Below are positions 43,673 to 52,442 of a stretch of DNA of 64,000 nt, piece by piece. Each line of letters starts with the position of its first letter. The stretch's first letter is position 1. Below the pieces are notes generated by a model. The model ran no database searches. It saw nothing but the letters and a program-made list of their open reading frames with translations, and was not told the DNA's origin. The stretch comes from Gemmatimonadota bacterium. GTDB lineage: Bacteria; Gemmatimonadota; Gemmatimonadetes; Longimicrobiales; Gaopeijiaceae. A program made the translations under genes and the position numbers. The DNA is taken from contig JAJDXG010000063.1 of the NCBI GenBank assembly GCA_022823365.1, positions 1 to 64,000 on the forward strand, read 5' to 3'.

Positions 43673-44389
43673 GGAGGGGTCGGCCAGCGAGAGGAAGTCC
43701 TTCGCCATCGCGGGCCCGGCGGCTTCGTCCTCGTGCTTGAAGAAGACGAACGCGTCGTCCCAGCCCTGCCCCTGGACGCGCTCCATCCATCGCTCCAGTT
43801 CATCGCGGGTGTAGCCGAGGCGGCGCATGCGCAGGTAGCCCCAGGTGCCGGAAGCCAGAGGTGCGTCCGGGGGCACGCCCGGAAGCGGTTCGTCGACGTC
43901 CGCGTAAACCAGGGCGAAGTCGCGGTCGGCCAGCAGGGTTCGGACCTCGTCGTCGAACCAGGAGGGGTTGCGGAACTCGAAGGCGGCGCGGGTGCCGTCG
44001 GGAAGCAGATCCAGGAAGGCGGCCAGACGCCCCGCGTCCTTCTTCATTTTGGGCGGCAGCTGGAAGAGAATCACGCCCAGCCGCGGTCCGAGTGCGGCGC
44101 AGGTCTCGACCAGATACGTCGTCTCGTCGGTGCTCGAAAGCCCGAGGCGCTTGAAATGCGTGATCCGGCGCGATGCCTTGATCGAGAAACGGAAGCGCTC
44201 GGGGACCTGCTCGGCCCACTTCATCAGCAGATCGACCTTCGGCAGCCGATAGAAGGTGTTGTTGATCTCGACGGCGGGCAGTTCGCCGGCGTAGTGCGAG
44301 AGGAAGGCACGCTGCGGGAGCTTCTCCGGGTAGAAGCGGCCCTTCCACTCCTTGTAGGCGAAGCCGCTGGTACCCGTCCAGATGCGCAT
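43646..44389 (-). CDS. DUF72 family protein
   Basis: A 247-residue TIM-barrel-like protein of the DUF72 (YecE) family. It shows IWTGTSGFAYKEWKGRFYP at the start, VEINNTFYRLP, FRFSIKASRRITHFKRL, LGVILFQLPPKMKKD, FEFRNPSWFDDEV and WGYLRMRRLGYT. The biochemical role is unknown. The start at 44389 directly precedes the conserved first strand. Its last 27 bases overlap the convergent fic gene, and the region before its start (205 bases to the Asp-box gene) should hold the divergent promoters, though none was recognised. Confidence 0.85.
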   Translation of the reverse strand: MRIWTGTSGFAYKEWKGRFYPEKLPQRAFLSHYAGELPAVEINNTFYRLPKVDLLMKWAEQVPERFRFSIKASRRITHFKRLGLSSTDETTYLVETCAALGPRLGVILFQLPPKMKKDAGRLAAFLDLLPDGTRAAFEFRNPSWFDDEVRTLLADRDFALVYADVDEPLPGVPPDAPLASGTWGYLRMRRLGYTRDELERWMERVQGQGWDDAFVFFKHEDEAAGPAMAKDFLSLADPSSGGARDPE

Positions 44390-44594
44390 GGCGGAATGAT
44401 GCACGGGAGCCGGGGGATGCGCCAGACGACATCACCCCCGGAGCCGCGGGGCGCAGCTGCCAAGTCTTGTGTCCGCCCCGGTTCCCGATAGTCTTCAACG
44501 GGTTGCTGATCAAGGAGATTTCTCGACCTGCCCCTTTGCCGGGGGCTCTTGCAAGGGATGCCAGGACGTGGAAGACGATGCTGAGGATGTGGCA

Positions 44595-45704
44595 ATGAAG
44601 ACATCGGCGCGGTTCGAGGTCTCCGGCGGGAATACAGTGCTGCTGCTGGGGACGACCAAGGGGGCCTTCCTGGCCCGGGCGCGCGATGGCGGCGGCTGGG
44701 AGGTGGCAGGCCCGCACTTTCCGGGCGAGGAAGTCTACGCGATGGCGTACGACGACCGCGCCGGCCGGTCGCGTCTGTGGGCGGCGCCGGGCAGCCCCTT
44801 CTGGGGGACGACGCTCCGCTTCTCCGACGACTTCGGGGCGACCTGGTCCGGGAAGGATGAACGCCGGATCGGGTTTCCGGAGGATTCGGAACTCTCGCTC
44901 AAGCGCATCTGGCAGATCCGGCCGGGTTCGGAGGCCGAGCCCGATGTGATCCGCCTGGGGGTCGAGCCCGCGTGCCTCTTCGAGTCGCGCGACGCCGGGG
45001 ACTCGTGGCAGCCGGTGGAGGGCCTCCTGAACCATCCCCACCGCGAGCGCTGGCAGCCGGGCGCGGGAGGGCTCTGCCTGCACACCATCGTCGGGGACGG
45101 CGAGCCGGGCGGACGCATGATGATCGCCATCTCGGCGGCCGGCGCCTACCGGAGCGACGACGGCGGGGCCACGTGGGAGGCGCGCAACCATGGCGTGCGC
45201 GCGGAGTTCCTCCCCGACAAGCACCCCGAGTTCGGCCAGTGCGTGCACAAGATCGCGCATCATCCCACGAACCCGGGTCGGCTCTTCCTGCAGAACCACT
45301 GGGGGCTCTACAGGAGCGAGGACTGGGGGGATACCTGGGTCGACATCGCCAACGGGGTTCCCTCGGACTTCGGCTTCGCCATGGCGATGCATCCGGGGGA
45401 TCCCGACACCGTCTACGTCGTGCCCATCGAGTCGGACGGCTTCCGCTGCACGCCGGACGCGAAGCTGCGCGTGTACCGGACGCGCGACGGGGGGACGAGC
45501 TGGCACCCGCTCACCGAGGGGCTTCCGCAGGAGAACGCGTACGAGACGGTGCTGCGCGATGCGCTCGCGACGCTGGCGCCCGGCCAGGTGTTCTTCGGGA
45601 CGCGCAGCGGCAAGGTGTACGCCTCGCGCGACGACGGCGATTCCTGGGAACTGGTGCGCGACGGGCTCCCGCCGGTGGTGTGCGTGAAGGCGGGCGTGGC
45701 GTGA
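44595..45704 (+). CDS. Asp-box (BNR) beta-propeller protein, sialidase-like fold
   Basis: A 369-residue cytosolic protein made of a beta-propeller with six Asp-box motifs S/T-x-D-x-G-x-T/S-W (SDDFGATW, SRDAGDSW, SDDGGATW, SEDWGDTW, TRDGGTSW, SRDDGDSW). It lacks a signal peptide and I see no FRIP motif or arginine triad, so it is probably not a true sialidase. The ATG at 44595 follows a GAGG; the open frame runs further upstream with implausible sequence. It overlaps a MoaD-like gene (GTGA), and this gene pairing is one I have met in other bacteria, which suggests a joint function. Confidence 0.75.
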   Translation: MKTSARFEVSGGNTVLLLGTTKGAFLARARDGGGWEVAGPHFPGEEVYAMAYDDRAGRSRLWAAPGSPFWGTTLRFSDDFGATWSGKDERRIGFPEDSELSLKRIWQIRPGSEAEPDVIRLGVEPACLFESRDAGDSWQPVEGLLNHPHRERWQPGAGGLCLHTIVGDGEPGGRMMIAISAAGAYRSDDGGATWEARNHGVRAEFLPDKHPEFGQCVHKIAHHPTNPGRLFLQNHWGLYRSEDWGDTWVDIANGVPSDFGFAMAMHPGDPDTVYVVPIESDGFRCTPDAKLRVYRTRDGGTSWHPLTEGLPQENAYETVLRDALATLAPGQVFFGTRSGKVYASRDDGDSWELVRDGLPPVVCVKAGVA

Positions 45705-46024
45705 GGATCGTGCTCCCGGAGGCGCTGCGGGAGCTGGCCGGCGGGCGGCCGGTGGTGGAGATGAGAGTTGGCGCGGGTGCGGGTGCAACCGATGGGGCTC
45801 CGGGCCCGGTCGCCGACGACCGGCATTCGGTCGGCGGGGTACTCGGCGCGTTACGCGCTTCCCACCCCGGCCTCCATGACCGGCTGATGACCGAACAGGG
45901 TGTGCTGCGGCCCCATGTGAACATCTTCGTGGACGGCGAGAACATCCGCTTCACGGGGGGGCTCCGGACGCGGGTCGGGGCGGGCAGCGAGATCTTCGTG
46001 CTTCCCGCGATCAGCGGCGGATGA
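45701..46024 (+). CDS. MoaD/ThiS-like ubiquitin-fold sulfur carrier
   Basis: A 107-residue protein with a beta-grasp pattern: an opening VRIVLPEALRELAGG, a helix VGGVLGALRASHPGLHDRL, a strand HVNIFVDGENIR, and the closing FVLPAISGG. The C-terminal Gly-Gly is what an E1-like enzyme would adenylate and thiocarboxylate. It starts with GTG inside the stop of the Asp-box gene (GTGA). Without a moaE or thiG nearby, the acceptor pathway is unknown. It might serve molybdopterin, thiamine or cysteine/tungsten chemistry. Confidence 0.8.
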   Translation: MRIVLPEALRELAGGRPVVEMRVGAGAGATDGAPGPVADDRHSVGGVLGALRASHPGLHDRLMTEQGVLRPHVNIFVDGENIRFTGGLRTRVGAGSEIFVLPAISGG

Positions 46025-46085
46025 GCGGGCGCGGCGGATGCGCGACGCGGATGAACGGGAGCGCCGGATGAAGCGTGAGCGCCGG

Positions 46086-46759
46086 ATGACGCAGGCCCGT
46101 TCCCTCTCCTTCGAGGTCGCCGGGGGCTCCGTCTCGGCGCTGCTGGTGCGGCCCCCCGAGGCGAGGGCGCTGCTGGTCCTCGGGCACGGCGCGGGCGCGG
46201 GCATGCGCCACGTCTTCATGGAGGAGATGGCGGGGCTGCTGGCCGAGCGCGGGGTCAGCACCTTCCGCTACCAGTTCCCCTACATGGAGGCAGGCCGGCG
46301 GTACCCCAACCCGCAGCGCATCCTGACGGCCACGGTGCGGCGGGCGGTGGAGGCGGCGCACGAGGCCGCGCCCGACCTGCCGCTGCTGGCGGGGGGCAAG
46401 TCCATGGGCGGCCGCATGACCTCGCTGGCCGCGGGGACGCCCCGCTCGCGGGCGTGCGCGGGATCGCCTTCCTGGGCTTCCCCCTGCACGGCATCGGCAA
46501 GCCGCCCGGCATCGAGCGAAGCGAGCACCTGCACGAGGTCGAGCTGCCCCTGCTGTTCGTCCAGGGCACGCGCGACCGGCTGGCCAACCTGGACTTCCTG
46601 TGCCCGGTGGTCGAGCGGCTGGGGTCCCGCGCCACGCTGCACGTGGTCGACGGCGGGGACCACTCGTTCAAGGTGCTCAAGAGAAGCGGCCGCACTCACG
46701 AGGAAGTGATGGGGGAGGTGGCCGACGCGGTGGCGGGGTGGATCTCGTCGTCGCAATGA
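46086..46759 (+). pseudogene. frameshifted alpha/beta hydrolase (dienelactone hydrolase/KANL3-Tex30-like)
   Basis: The first frame (from about 46086) encodes an alpha/beta hydrolase start with LLVLGHGAGAGMRH, FRYQFPYMEAGRR and the nucleophile elbow GGKSMGGRM. It then runs out of similarity at about 46435. The rest of the fold continues in the -1 frame: VRGIAFLGFPLHGIGKP, VQGTRDRLANLD with the acid residue, and VVDGGDHSFKV with the catalytic histidine, ending at 46759. Loss of one G in the GGGG run at about 46434-46437 explains the shift exactly. It is either a real frameshift or a sequencing/assembly error. Restoring one base gives an intact protein of about 225 residues. Confidence 0.8.
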
Positions 46760-46772
46760 CCCCCACCCGGGC

Positions 46773-46847
46773 CCCTCTGCACGGTGTTGCAAAACTGCAG
46801 ATGCAACAATATGTTGCATTTTCGATTATGCAACACTCCGCAGAGGG
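46773..46847. repeat. structured intergenic repeat element 2 (TIRs plus two 27-bp units)
   Basis: The left end CCCTCTGCACGG (46773-46784) and right end CTCCGCAGAGGG (46836-46847) are inverted repeats; the right end is the exact complement of the left end of element 1. Between them are two units with TGTTGC starts at 46785 and 46812, again 27 bp apart, each with 12 variable bases and then GCAACA. The join is the palindrome GCAACAATATGTTGC. It lies between the convergent ends of the frameshifted hydrolase and ligD. Confidence 0.85.
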
Positions 46848-46935
46848 TCTTCGGACGGGGACACCTCCACCTCCATGCCCCGCTCCATAGCCGTCATCGG
46901 TCGGTGCCGCGGGAATTCGTCCACGGCCTGGCCAC

Positions 46936-49461
46936 CTAACCCAGCCAGCTCATCAACCGCTCCAGCGCGGCCACCAGGTCGGGCTCCTCTTCCAGCACCG
47001 CGGCCAGCGGGTCCCCTCCCAGGGCGGCCATGCGCGCGGGCGCAGTCCGGATGGTGTGCTGCTCGATGGCCAGCCCGTCCTCCACCTCGCTCCACTCGAG
47101 CGGCATGGAGACCGGGGCGCCCGGCCTGGGCCGCACGCAGAAGGGAGCCGCGATCAGCTTGCCGTGGCCGTTCTGCAGATAGTCCAGGTAGACCTTGCCC
47201 TCGCGCCGGCTCACCCGCCGCTCCACCGTGGCGATCTCCGGCAGCTCGACCGCGATCACGCGGCTCATCACCCCGCCGAAAAGCTGCGACTGCTCGTAGG
47301 TGCAGCGCCGCCCCAGCGGGATCATGACATGCAGCCCTGACGACCCGCTCGTCTTCACGTAGCAGGGAAGTCCCGCCTCCCCGCACACCCTGCGGATGCA
47401 TCGGGCCACCCGGATGACATCCGCGAACGAAGCCTCCTTGGGATCCAGGTCCAGCACGCACCAGTCCGGGCGGGAAGGCGTCTCCAGGCGGCTGTGCCAG
47501 ATGTGCAGCGGGATGGTGCCCATGTTCGCGATGTAGAGGATGGCCTCCGGCGAATCGGCGACGAAGTAGTTCAAATCGCGCCCGGAGCTCTCCGAGAAGA
47601 CGGTCTCGGTGCGCAGCCAGTCCGGGGCCCATTCGGGCGCGTCCTTCTGGTAGAACGACTTGCCGTCGATGCCGTCCGGGTAGCGGGTCATGACCAGGGC
47701 TCGGTCCGCGAGATACGGGAGCAGCCAGGGCGAGATGGCCCGGTAGTAGTCGATGAGATCGCCCTTGGTGTAGCGCTCCTCCGGCCAGAACACCTTGTCC
47801 AGGTTGGTGAAATGCACATCCCGCGCGACGCTCGGTGCGCGCACCGGCAGGGGCTCGGCCAGCGCCTCGCGGGATGCCGCGTCGTTCTCCAGGAAGCACT
47901 CGCGCGGCCGCTTGTCCTCGCGGAAGCGGACAAAGGACGGATGGCGCAGCAGACCCGCCTCGGTCCACTCCCTGTAGCGCACCTCGGCGACCAGTTCCGG
48001 GCGCACCCAGCGCTGCACGCGGCCGGGCATGAAAACTCCTTCTCCGGTGGCCGGACACTCGTCCACTTCGATCTCAAGCAGCATCTCGCGGATTTCGCCG
48101 AGCTGTTCGGCCGTGAACCCCGTGCCGACGCTGCCCGCGTGCACCAGGGTGTCGCCCTGGTAGCAGCCCAGGTGCAGCGAACTCAGCCCCTGTTGCCCGC
48201 CCGGCGGCTCCGACCACCCGACGACGACGAAGTCCCCGGTCTCCACGGCCCGGATTTTCATCCAGGAGCCCGAACGCGCCGACACGTAGATGCTGTCCGC
48301 CTTCTTGGCGACGATGCCCTCGAGGCGCATCTGGGTGACGTGTTCGTACATCACCCCGCCCGCCTCCGGGATGTGATCGCAGTAGTGGAGCGGCCCCGCG
48401 GGAGGCAGCACCTCGCGCAGCACCTGCTTGCGCGCCAGCAGCGGCAGGGCGCGCATGTCGAGGCCGCCCACCGCCAGCAGATCGAATACGTACATGCGCG
48501 CGGGCAACTCGACCGCCGCGCGCTGGATGTCGGCGTGGTTCTGCAGGCGGCCGCGCTTCTGCAGGCGGCCGAAGCTGGGCAGCCCGGCGGCGTCGTGGAC
48601 CACCACCTCGCCGTCCACGATCACATGGCCGAACGGGAGGCCGCGCACGGCCCGGGCGATTTCCGGGAAGGTCGCGGTGAGATCGTTTCCGTTCCTCGAC
48701 CAGAGCACCGCCTCGCCCCCTTCGCGGGCCCCGATGATGCGGTAGCCATCGTACTTGATCTCGAAGACCCACCCGGGGCGCGTGAACGGGGCGTCGCGCG
48801 AGGTCGCGAGCATCGGCCGCACCGTGCGGGACTCGACCCGTCCCTCCCGCGCACCCAGCTCCCGGGCCCGTTCTTCCACGGCGGCCTGGCGCCGCTCCGG
48901 ATGCGCCACCTCGTTCACCGCGAGCCCCGAATAGACCGACTCGACCGGGTAGGCTCCGGTGCCGCGCTCGTCCACCCACGCATCGGACTCCTTGATCAGG
49001 AGCCACGAGTTCTCGGATTGGCGCGTCTTCACCAGCGTCCAGCGGCCGTTCAGCTTGAAGCCCCGCAAATCGAAGAGCAGCTTGCCGCTCTCGAGCCCCG
49101 CGCGCGGATCCTCGACCGGCACCCACACGCCCTTGTCCCACAGGATGACCGAGCCGGCCCCGTAGTTGCCCTCCGGGATCACCCCCTCGAATTCCGCGTA
49201 GTCCAGCGGGTGATCCTCCACGTGGACGGCCATGCGCTTGTCCTGCGGGTTGGGCGACGGCCCCCTGGGAACGGCCCACGAGAGCAGCACCCCGTCGAGC
49301 TCCAGCCGGAAGTCCCAGTGCAGGCGCGTGGCATCGTGCTGCTGCACCACGAAGAGGCGGCTCCCGGCGAGCGAGGCGCCGCCGAACGGCTCCGGGGTGC
49401 GGGACGCCTGCCGCTTCGCGCGATACTCGGCGAGCTTGTCGCGGGATGCGCGATCAGGCAT
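46936..49461 (-). CDS. ligD: multidomain DNA ligase D (phosphoesterase-ligase-polymerase)
   Basis: An 841-residue NHEJ enzyme with domains in the order PE, Lig, Pol. The N-terminal 3'-phosphoesterase has QQHDATRLHWDFRLELDG (His42, His48, Asp50) and DYAEFEGVIPEGNYGAG. The ATP-dependent ligase has the adenylated lysine in EIKYDGYR (Lys236), DGEVV, and motif IV/V elements such as LEGIVAKK and WMKIR. The C-terminal archaeo-eukaryotic primase-type polymerase has FWPEERYTKGDLIDYY, WCVLDLDP and SGSSGLHV. It fills, trims and seals double-strand ends with Ku. The ATG at 49461 has AAGGGAAGG upstream. It is divergent from ku across 79 bases that must contain both promoters. Confidence 0.95.
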   Translation of the reverse strand: MPDRASRDKLAEYRAKRQASRTPEPFGGASLAGSRLFVVQQHDATRLHWDFRLELDGVLLSWAVPRGPSPNPQDKRMAVHVEDHPLDYAEFEGVIPEGNYGAGSVILWDKGVWVPVEDPRAGLESGKLLFDLRGFKLNGRWTLVKTRQSENSWLLIKESDAWVDERGTGAYPVESVYSGLAVNEVAHPERRQAAVEERARELGAREGRVESRTVRPMLATSRDAPFTRPGWVFEIKYDGYRIIGAREGGEAVLWSRNGNDLTATFPEIARAVRGLPFGHVIVDGEVVVHDAAGLPSFGRLQKRGRLQNHADIQRAAVELPARMYVFDLLAVGGLDMRALPLLARKQVLREVLPPAGPLHYCDHIPEAGGVMYEHVTQMRLEGIVAKKADSIYVSARSGSWMKIRAVETGDFVVVGWSEPPGGQQGLSSLHLGCYQGDTLVHAGSVGTGFTAEQLGEIREMLLEIEVDECPATGEGVFMPGRVQRWVRPELVAEVRYREWTEAGLLRHPSFVRFREDKRPRECFLENDAASREALAEPLPVRAPSVARDVHFTNLDKVFWPEERYTKGDLIDYYRAISPWLLPYLADRALVMTRYPDGIDGKSFYQKDAPEWAPDWLRTETVFSESSGRDLNYFVADSPEAILYIANMGTIPLHIWHSRLETPSRPDWCVLDLDPKEASFADVIRVARCIRRVCGEAGLPCYVKTSGSSGLHVMIPLGRRCTYEQSQLFGGVMSRVIAVELPEIATVERRVSRREGKVYLDYLQNGHGKLIAAPFCVRPRPGAPVSMPLEWSEVEDGLAIEQHTIRTAPARMAALGGDPLAAVLEEEPDLVAALERLMSWLG

Positions 49462-49540
49462 CGGCCTTCCCTTTGCCGACCCTCGCAACCATCATGTAAG
49501 CTCCCCTGCCGATTACGGATACCGATTCCCCGGGGACATC

Positions 49541-50362
49541 ATGGCCGCACGAGCGATCGGAACCTCCAGCATCTCCTTCGGTCTCGTCACGATCCCGGTG
49601 AAGCTGTTCGCGACCAGCAAGTCGGGCGCGCGCGTCAGCTTCAACTGGATCGACCGCAAGACCGGCGTCCGGGTGCGTCAGCAGTACTTCAACCCCGACA
49701 ACAACCAAGTCGTGCCCAAGGACGACATGGTCAAGGGATACCAGTTCGCGAAAAACCAGTTCGTCGTCTTCGAGCCCGATGAACTCAAGGTGCTGGAACA
49801 GCCCAAGACCGACGCCATCGAGATTGCCGAGTTCGTCCCCGCCGAGCAGGTGGAGCGCGTTTACTTCGACCGGGCTTACTACCTGGGGCCGGACCGGGGC
49901 GGCGCCCGCGCCTATCGCCTGCTGGCGGCCGCGCTGGAGCAGACGGGACGCGTGGCGGTCGCGCGCTTCGCCACCCGCGGCAAGCAGTACCTGGTGATGG
50001 TGCGCCCGTACAGGGACGGGCTGATGCTCGAACAGTTGCGCTACCAGACCGAGGTCCGGTCGTGGGACGAGGTCCCGGTCGAGGAGGGGGAGATCAACTC
50101 CGCGGAACTCGATCTGGCGGTCCAGATGATCGAGCAGCGGACCGCGGAGGAATTCGAGCCCGACGACTACAAGGACGAGGTGCGCGAGCGCCAGCTGGAA
50201 CTCATCCAGCAGAAGATCGATGGCGAGCAGATCACGGTCGCGCCCTCGGCCGAGCCCCAGGCCCAGATCATCGACCTGATGGCGGCGCTGAAGGCGAGCA
50301 TCGCGGGAGAGGACAGCGGGGCAGACGAGGGGACGGCGGCGAGGAAGGCGGCCTCGGGTTGA
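49541..50362 (+). CDS. ku: Ku protein (bacterial NHEJ end-binding)
   Basis: A 273-residue bacterial Ku core. It begins ARAIGTSSISFGLVTIPVKLF, the usual start, then FNWIDRKTG, DDMVKGYQF, EIAEFVPAEQVERVYFDRAYYLGP and the RYQTEVRSW and ELDLAVQMIEQ elements. The homodimer forms a ring on DNA ends and recruits LigD. The short acidic tail (EDSGADEGTAARKAASG) lacks the lysine-rich extension of some Ku proteins. The ATG at 49541 follows GGGGAC. The divergent ligD completes a minimal NHEJ module. Confidence 0.95.
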   Translation: MAARAIGTSSISFGLVTIPVKLFATSKSGARVSFNWIDRKTGVRVRQQYFNPDNNQVVPKDDMVKGYQFAKNQFVVFEPDELKVLEQPKTDAIEIAEFVPAEQVERVYFDRAYYLGPDRGGARAYRLLAAALEQTGRVAVARFATRGKQYLVMVRPYRDGLMLEQLRYQTEVRSWDEVPVEEGEINSAELDLAVQMIEQRTAEEFEPDDYKDEVRERQLELIQQKIDGEQITVAPSAEPQAQIIDLMAALKASIAGEDSGADEGTAARKAASG

Positions 50363-50429
50363 CCCTGAAGAAGGTCGTTTCAAGTTCGTGGATCGCGACC
50401 GGGATTGCCGCATCCACGTCACGCCGGGT

Positions 50430-50500
50430 GACGATTTATAGCGATGTTATGCGAGTTTACTGCGATAAGTGACGATTAGCTACGATGTACATCATCGTAC
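50430..50500. repeat. helically phased CGAT/CGAG array between ku and the permease gene
   Basis: CGAT or CGAG begins at 50432, 50442, 50452, 50463, 50473 and 50483, spacings of 10, 10, 11, 10 and 10 bases, and the complement CATCG follows at about 50493. The stretch is AT-richer than its surroundings and also contains two longer similar units (GTGACGATT at 50429 and 50470). It lies between the convergent ends of ku and the NCS2 permease. A bound protein, intrinsic bending or bidirectional termination are all possible. Confidence 0.6.
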
Positions 50501-50576
50501 TAACATTCCCTCGCTCGACCCTACTCCGTGTCCCCCGGGATCCTGCATCCCTGATTCCCGCGAGACTGGAACGAAC

Positions 50577-52343
50577 CTAGTCGATCCCCCCGCCCGGCTG
50601 CGCCGCGCTCTCCACGCGGATCGACAGGATGTCGATGTCGTGGTACTGCTGGTGGCGGATGGCCGAGGCGTAGTGGCGCAGAAGCCTCAGCGGGATTTCC
50701 GACCCGCCGCTCGGGGCACCCTCGCTGAGCATCACGAGCTGGTCCTCGATGTTCGTCTCGTCGGTGGTGGCGATGAACTCGAGGTCGGCCGCATCGCCGT
50801 CGCTGCCGGCGATGAGAAGCAGGCGACGCTCCGACTCGTCCGCGTCTCCATCTCTCTCCTCATCTCCGCGCATGAGAATGTGCGCGGTCTCCTCGCCCAC
50901 GGCACGCAGGCGCCGCTCCATGTCCTCGTTCCAGCCCTTGCGCGCGGCGAACGTCACCATGAAGTCGTCGATTTCGGACCAGATTCCGGGCGTGAGCCGG
51001 GTCTTCAGACGCGACCGCCGTCCCCCGACCAGTTCCTCGAACATCGCCAGCAGGATGACGGTGAAGCCGCCGACAGTCATGCCGTTTCCGAGGAGTTCGG
51101 CCCATATCCCCTGAAAGTACTCCGGGTAGATCCAGTCGAACTGGAACGCGAGCCCGATCCAGAACGCGACGCCCACCACCAGGCCCTTGCGAAAGTCCAG
51201 GCCCTCCTGCAGCAGAATCTTCATCCCGAACACGAAGATCAGGGCAACGATGATGATGAAGTATGCCGCGACGACCGGCCCCGGGATCGCGATGATCAGG
51301 TTGATGAACTTGGGCAGAAACGCGAGCGACACGAAGACGATGCCGACGCAGACACCGATTCGGCGGGCGGCGACTCCGGTGAGCTCGGCGACGCTGATGC
51401 TCATGCCGTAGGTGGTGTTCGGAACCGTCCCCGCGAGGCCGGAGAGCAGATTGCCCAGTCCATCGGCGGAGAGCGCGCCCTGGATGGAGCGAAAGTCGAT
51501 CGCACGCGGCCTGCGCCAGGATACCCGCTGAATGGCGATGGCATCCCCGAGCGTGTCCAGCGCGCCCACCAGCGTGACCATGATGAAGGACGGCAGAAGC
51601 GCCCAGAACTCCGGTCTGAAGCTGAGGTCGACGCCCGGATAGGCCAGCGGCGGCAGCCCGATCCAGGCAGCTTCCGCGACCGCCGACGTGTCGTACAGGC
51701 CGAACCCCAGCCGGGCGGTGAGGCACCCCGCGACGATGCCGAGGGCCGGTGCCCACAGCCGGAGCGCCCCGGAGGCCCGAAGCGGGACGAGGATCATGAC
51801 CAGCAGCGTCACCCCGGCGATGACCGGGCCCGCGGCGGGCGAAACATCCGCCGGCACCTCGCCCAGCTTGCGAACGATGAGAGGCGAGAGGGTGATCGGG
51901 ATGAGCAGCAGCACCGTGCCGGCGACCATGGGCGTGAAGATCCGCCTGAGGAGCGCCATCCTCGCCGCCAGCACGAACTGAACCAGGGCGGATGCGATGA
52001 TCAGGGTCGCGAGCATCCCCGGTCCGCCCTGCTGGAGGGCCGTCACGCTCACCGCCAGGAAGGCGCTCGTGCTCCCCATGACCAGGATGTAGCCGGCGCC
52101 GATGCGCCCCACCTTGCGGGCCTGGATCGCCGTCGTCACTCCGCTGATCACCAGCGCCGCGCACACCGCCCACGACAGATAGTCGTCGCCCATGCCGGCG
52201 ACGGTGATCATCACCGTGGGCGTCAGGATGACGCTGGCGATGCACAGAATCGCGTACTGGATTCCAAGCCCGGCCGTGATCGGGAGCGGAGGCTTCTCGT
52301 CCGGTTGATAGCGGACGTCCTGGCGATCGATACGCGGGCTCAC
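50577..52343 (-). CDS. NCS2-family nucleobase permease with a cytoplasmic C-terminal extension
   Basis: A 588-residue permease. About 14 hydrophobic segments cover residues 20-440, with the ALDTLGDAIAIQRV and PNTTYGMSISVAELTGVAARRIG elements of the nucleobase-cation symporter 2 family (uracil, xanthine or ascorbate type). The last 150 residues are soluble and include WSEIDDFMVTFAARKGWNEDMERRL and a repeated acidic segment; they look like a small anti-sigma/histidine-kinase-like ATPase fold but the resemblance is uncertain. The start is GTG at 52343 with GAGGAAG upstream. The substrate is not set by the sequence. Confidence 0.82.
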   Translation of the reverse strand: MSPRIDRQDVRYQPDEKPPLPITAGLGIQYAILCIASVILTPTVMITVAGMGDDYLSWAVCAALVISGVTTAIQARKVGRIGAGYILVMGSTSAFLAVSVTALQQGGPGMLATLIIASALVQFVLAARMALLRRIFTPMVAGTVLLLIPITLSPLIVRKLGEVPADVSPAAGPVIAGVTLLVMILVPLRASGALRLWAPALGIVAGCLTARLGFGLYDTSAVAEAAWIGLPPLAYPGVDLSFRPEFWALLPSFIMVTLVGALDTLGDAIAIQRVSWRRPRAIDFRSIQGALSADGLGNLLSGLAGTVPNTTYGMSISVAELTGVAARRIGVCVGIVFVSLAFLPKFINLIIAIPGPVVAAYFIIIVALIFVFGMKILLQEGLDFRKGLVVGVAFWIGLAFQFDWIYPEYFQGIWAELLGNGMTVGGFTVILLAMFEELVGGRRSRLKTRLTPGIWSEIDDFMVTFAARKGWNEDMERRLRAVGEETAHILMRGDEERDGDADESERRLLLIAGSDGDAADLEFIATTDETNIEDQLVMLSEGAPSGGSEIPLRLLRHYASAIRHQQYHDIDILSIRVESAAQPGGGID

Positions 52344-52442
52344 CGGGCTTCCTCGTTGCGACGTGTCATGCGGATTCCCCCATCGAGTCAGGTCCCGGAA
52401 GGTGACGGTGTATGCCTGGCGCCGCGGGGTCAGGCCGCGGGA

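Noticed and set aside
44595..45704. Secreted sialidase
   Set aside because: There is no signal peptide and no FRIP motif or arginine triad; Asp boxes alone only show a propeller fold.
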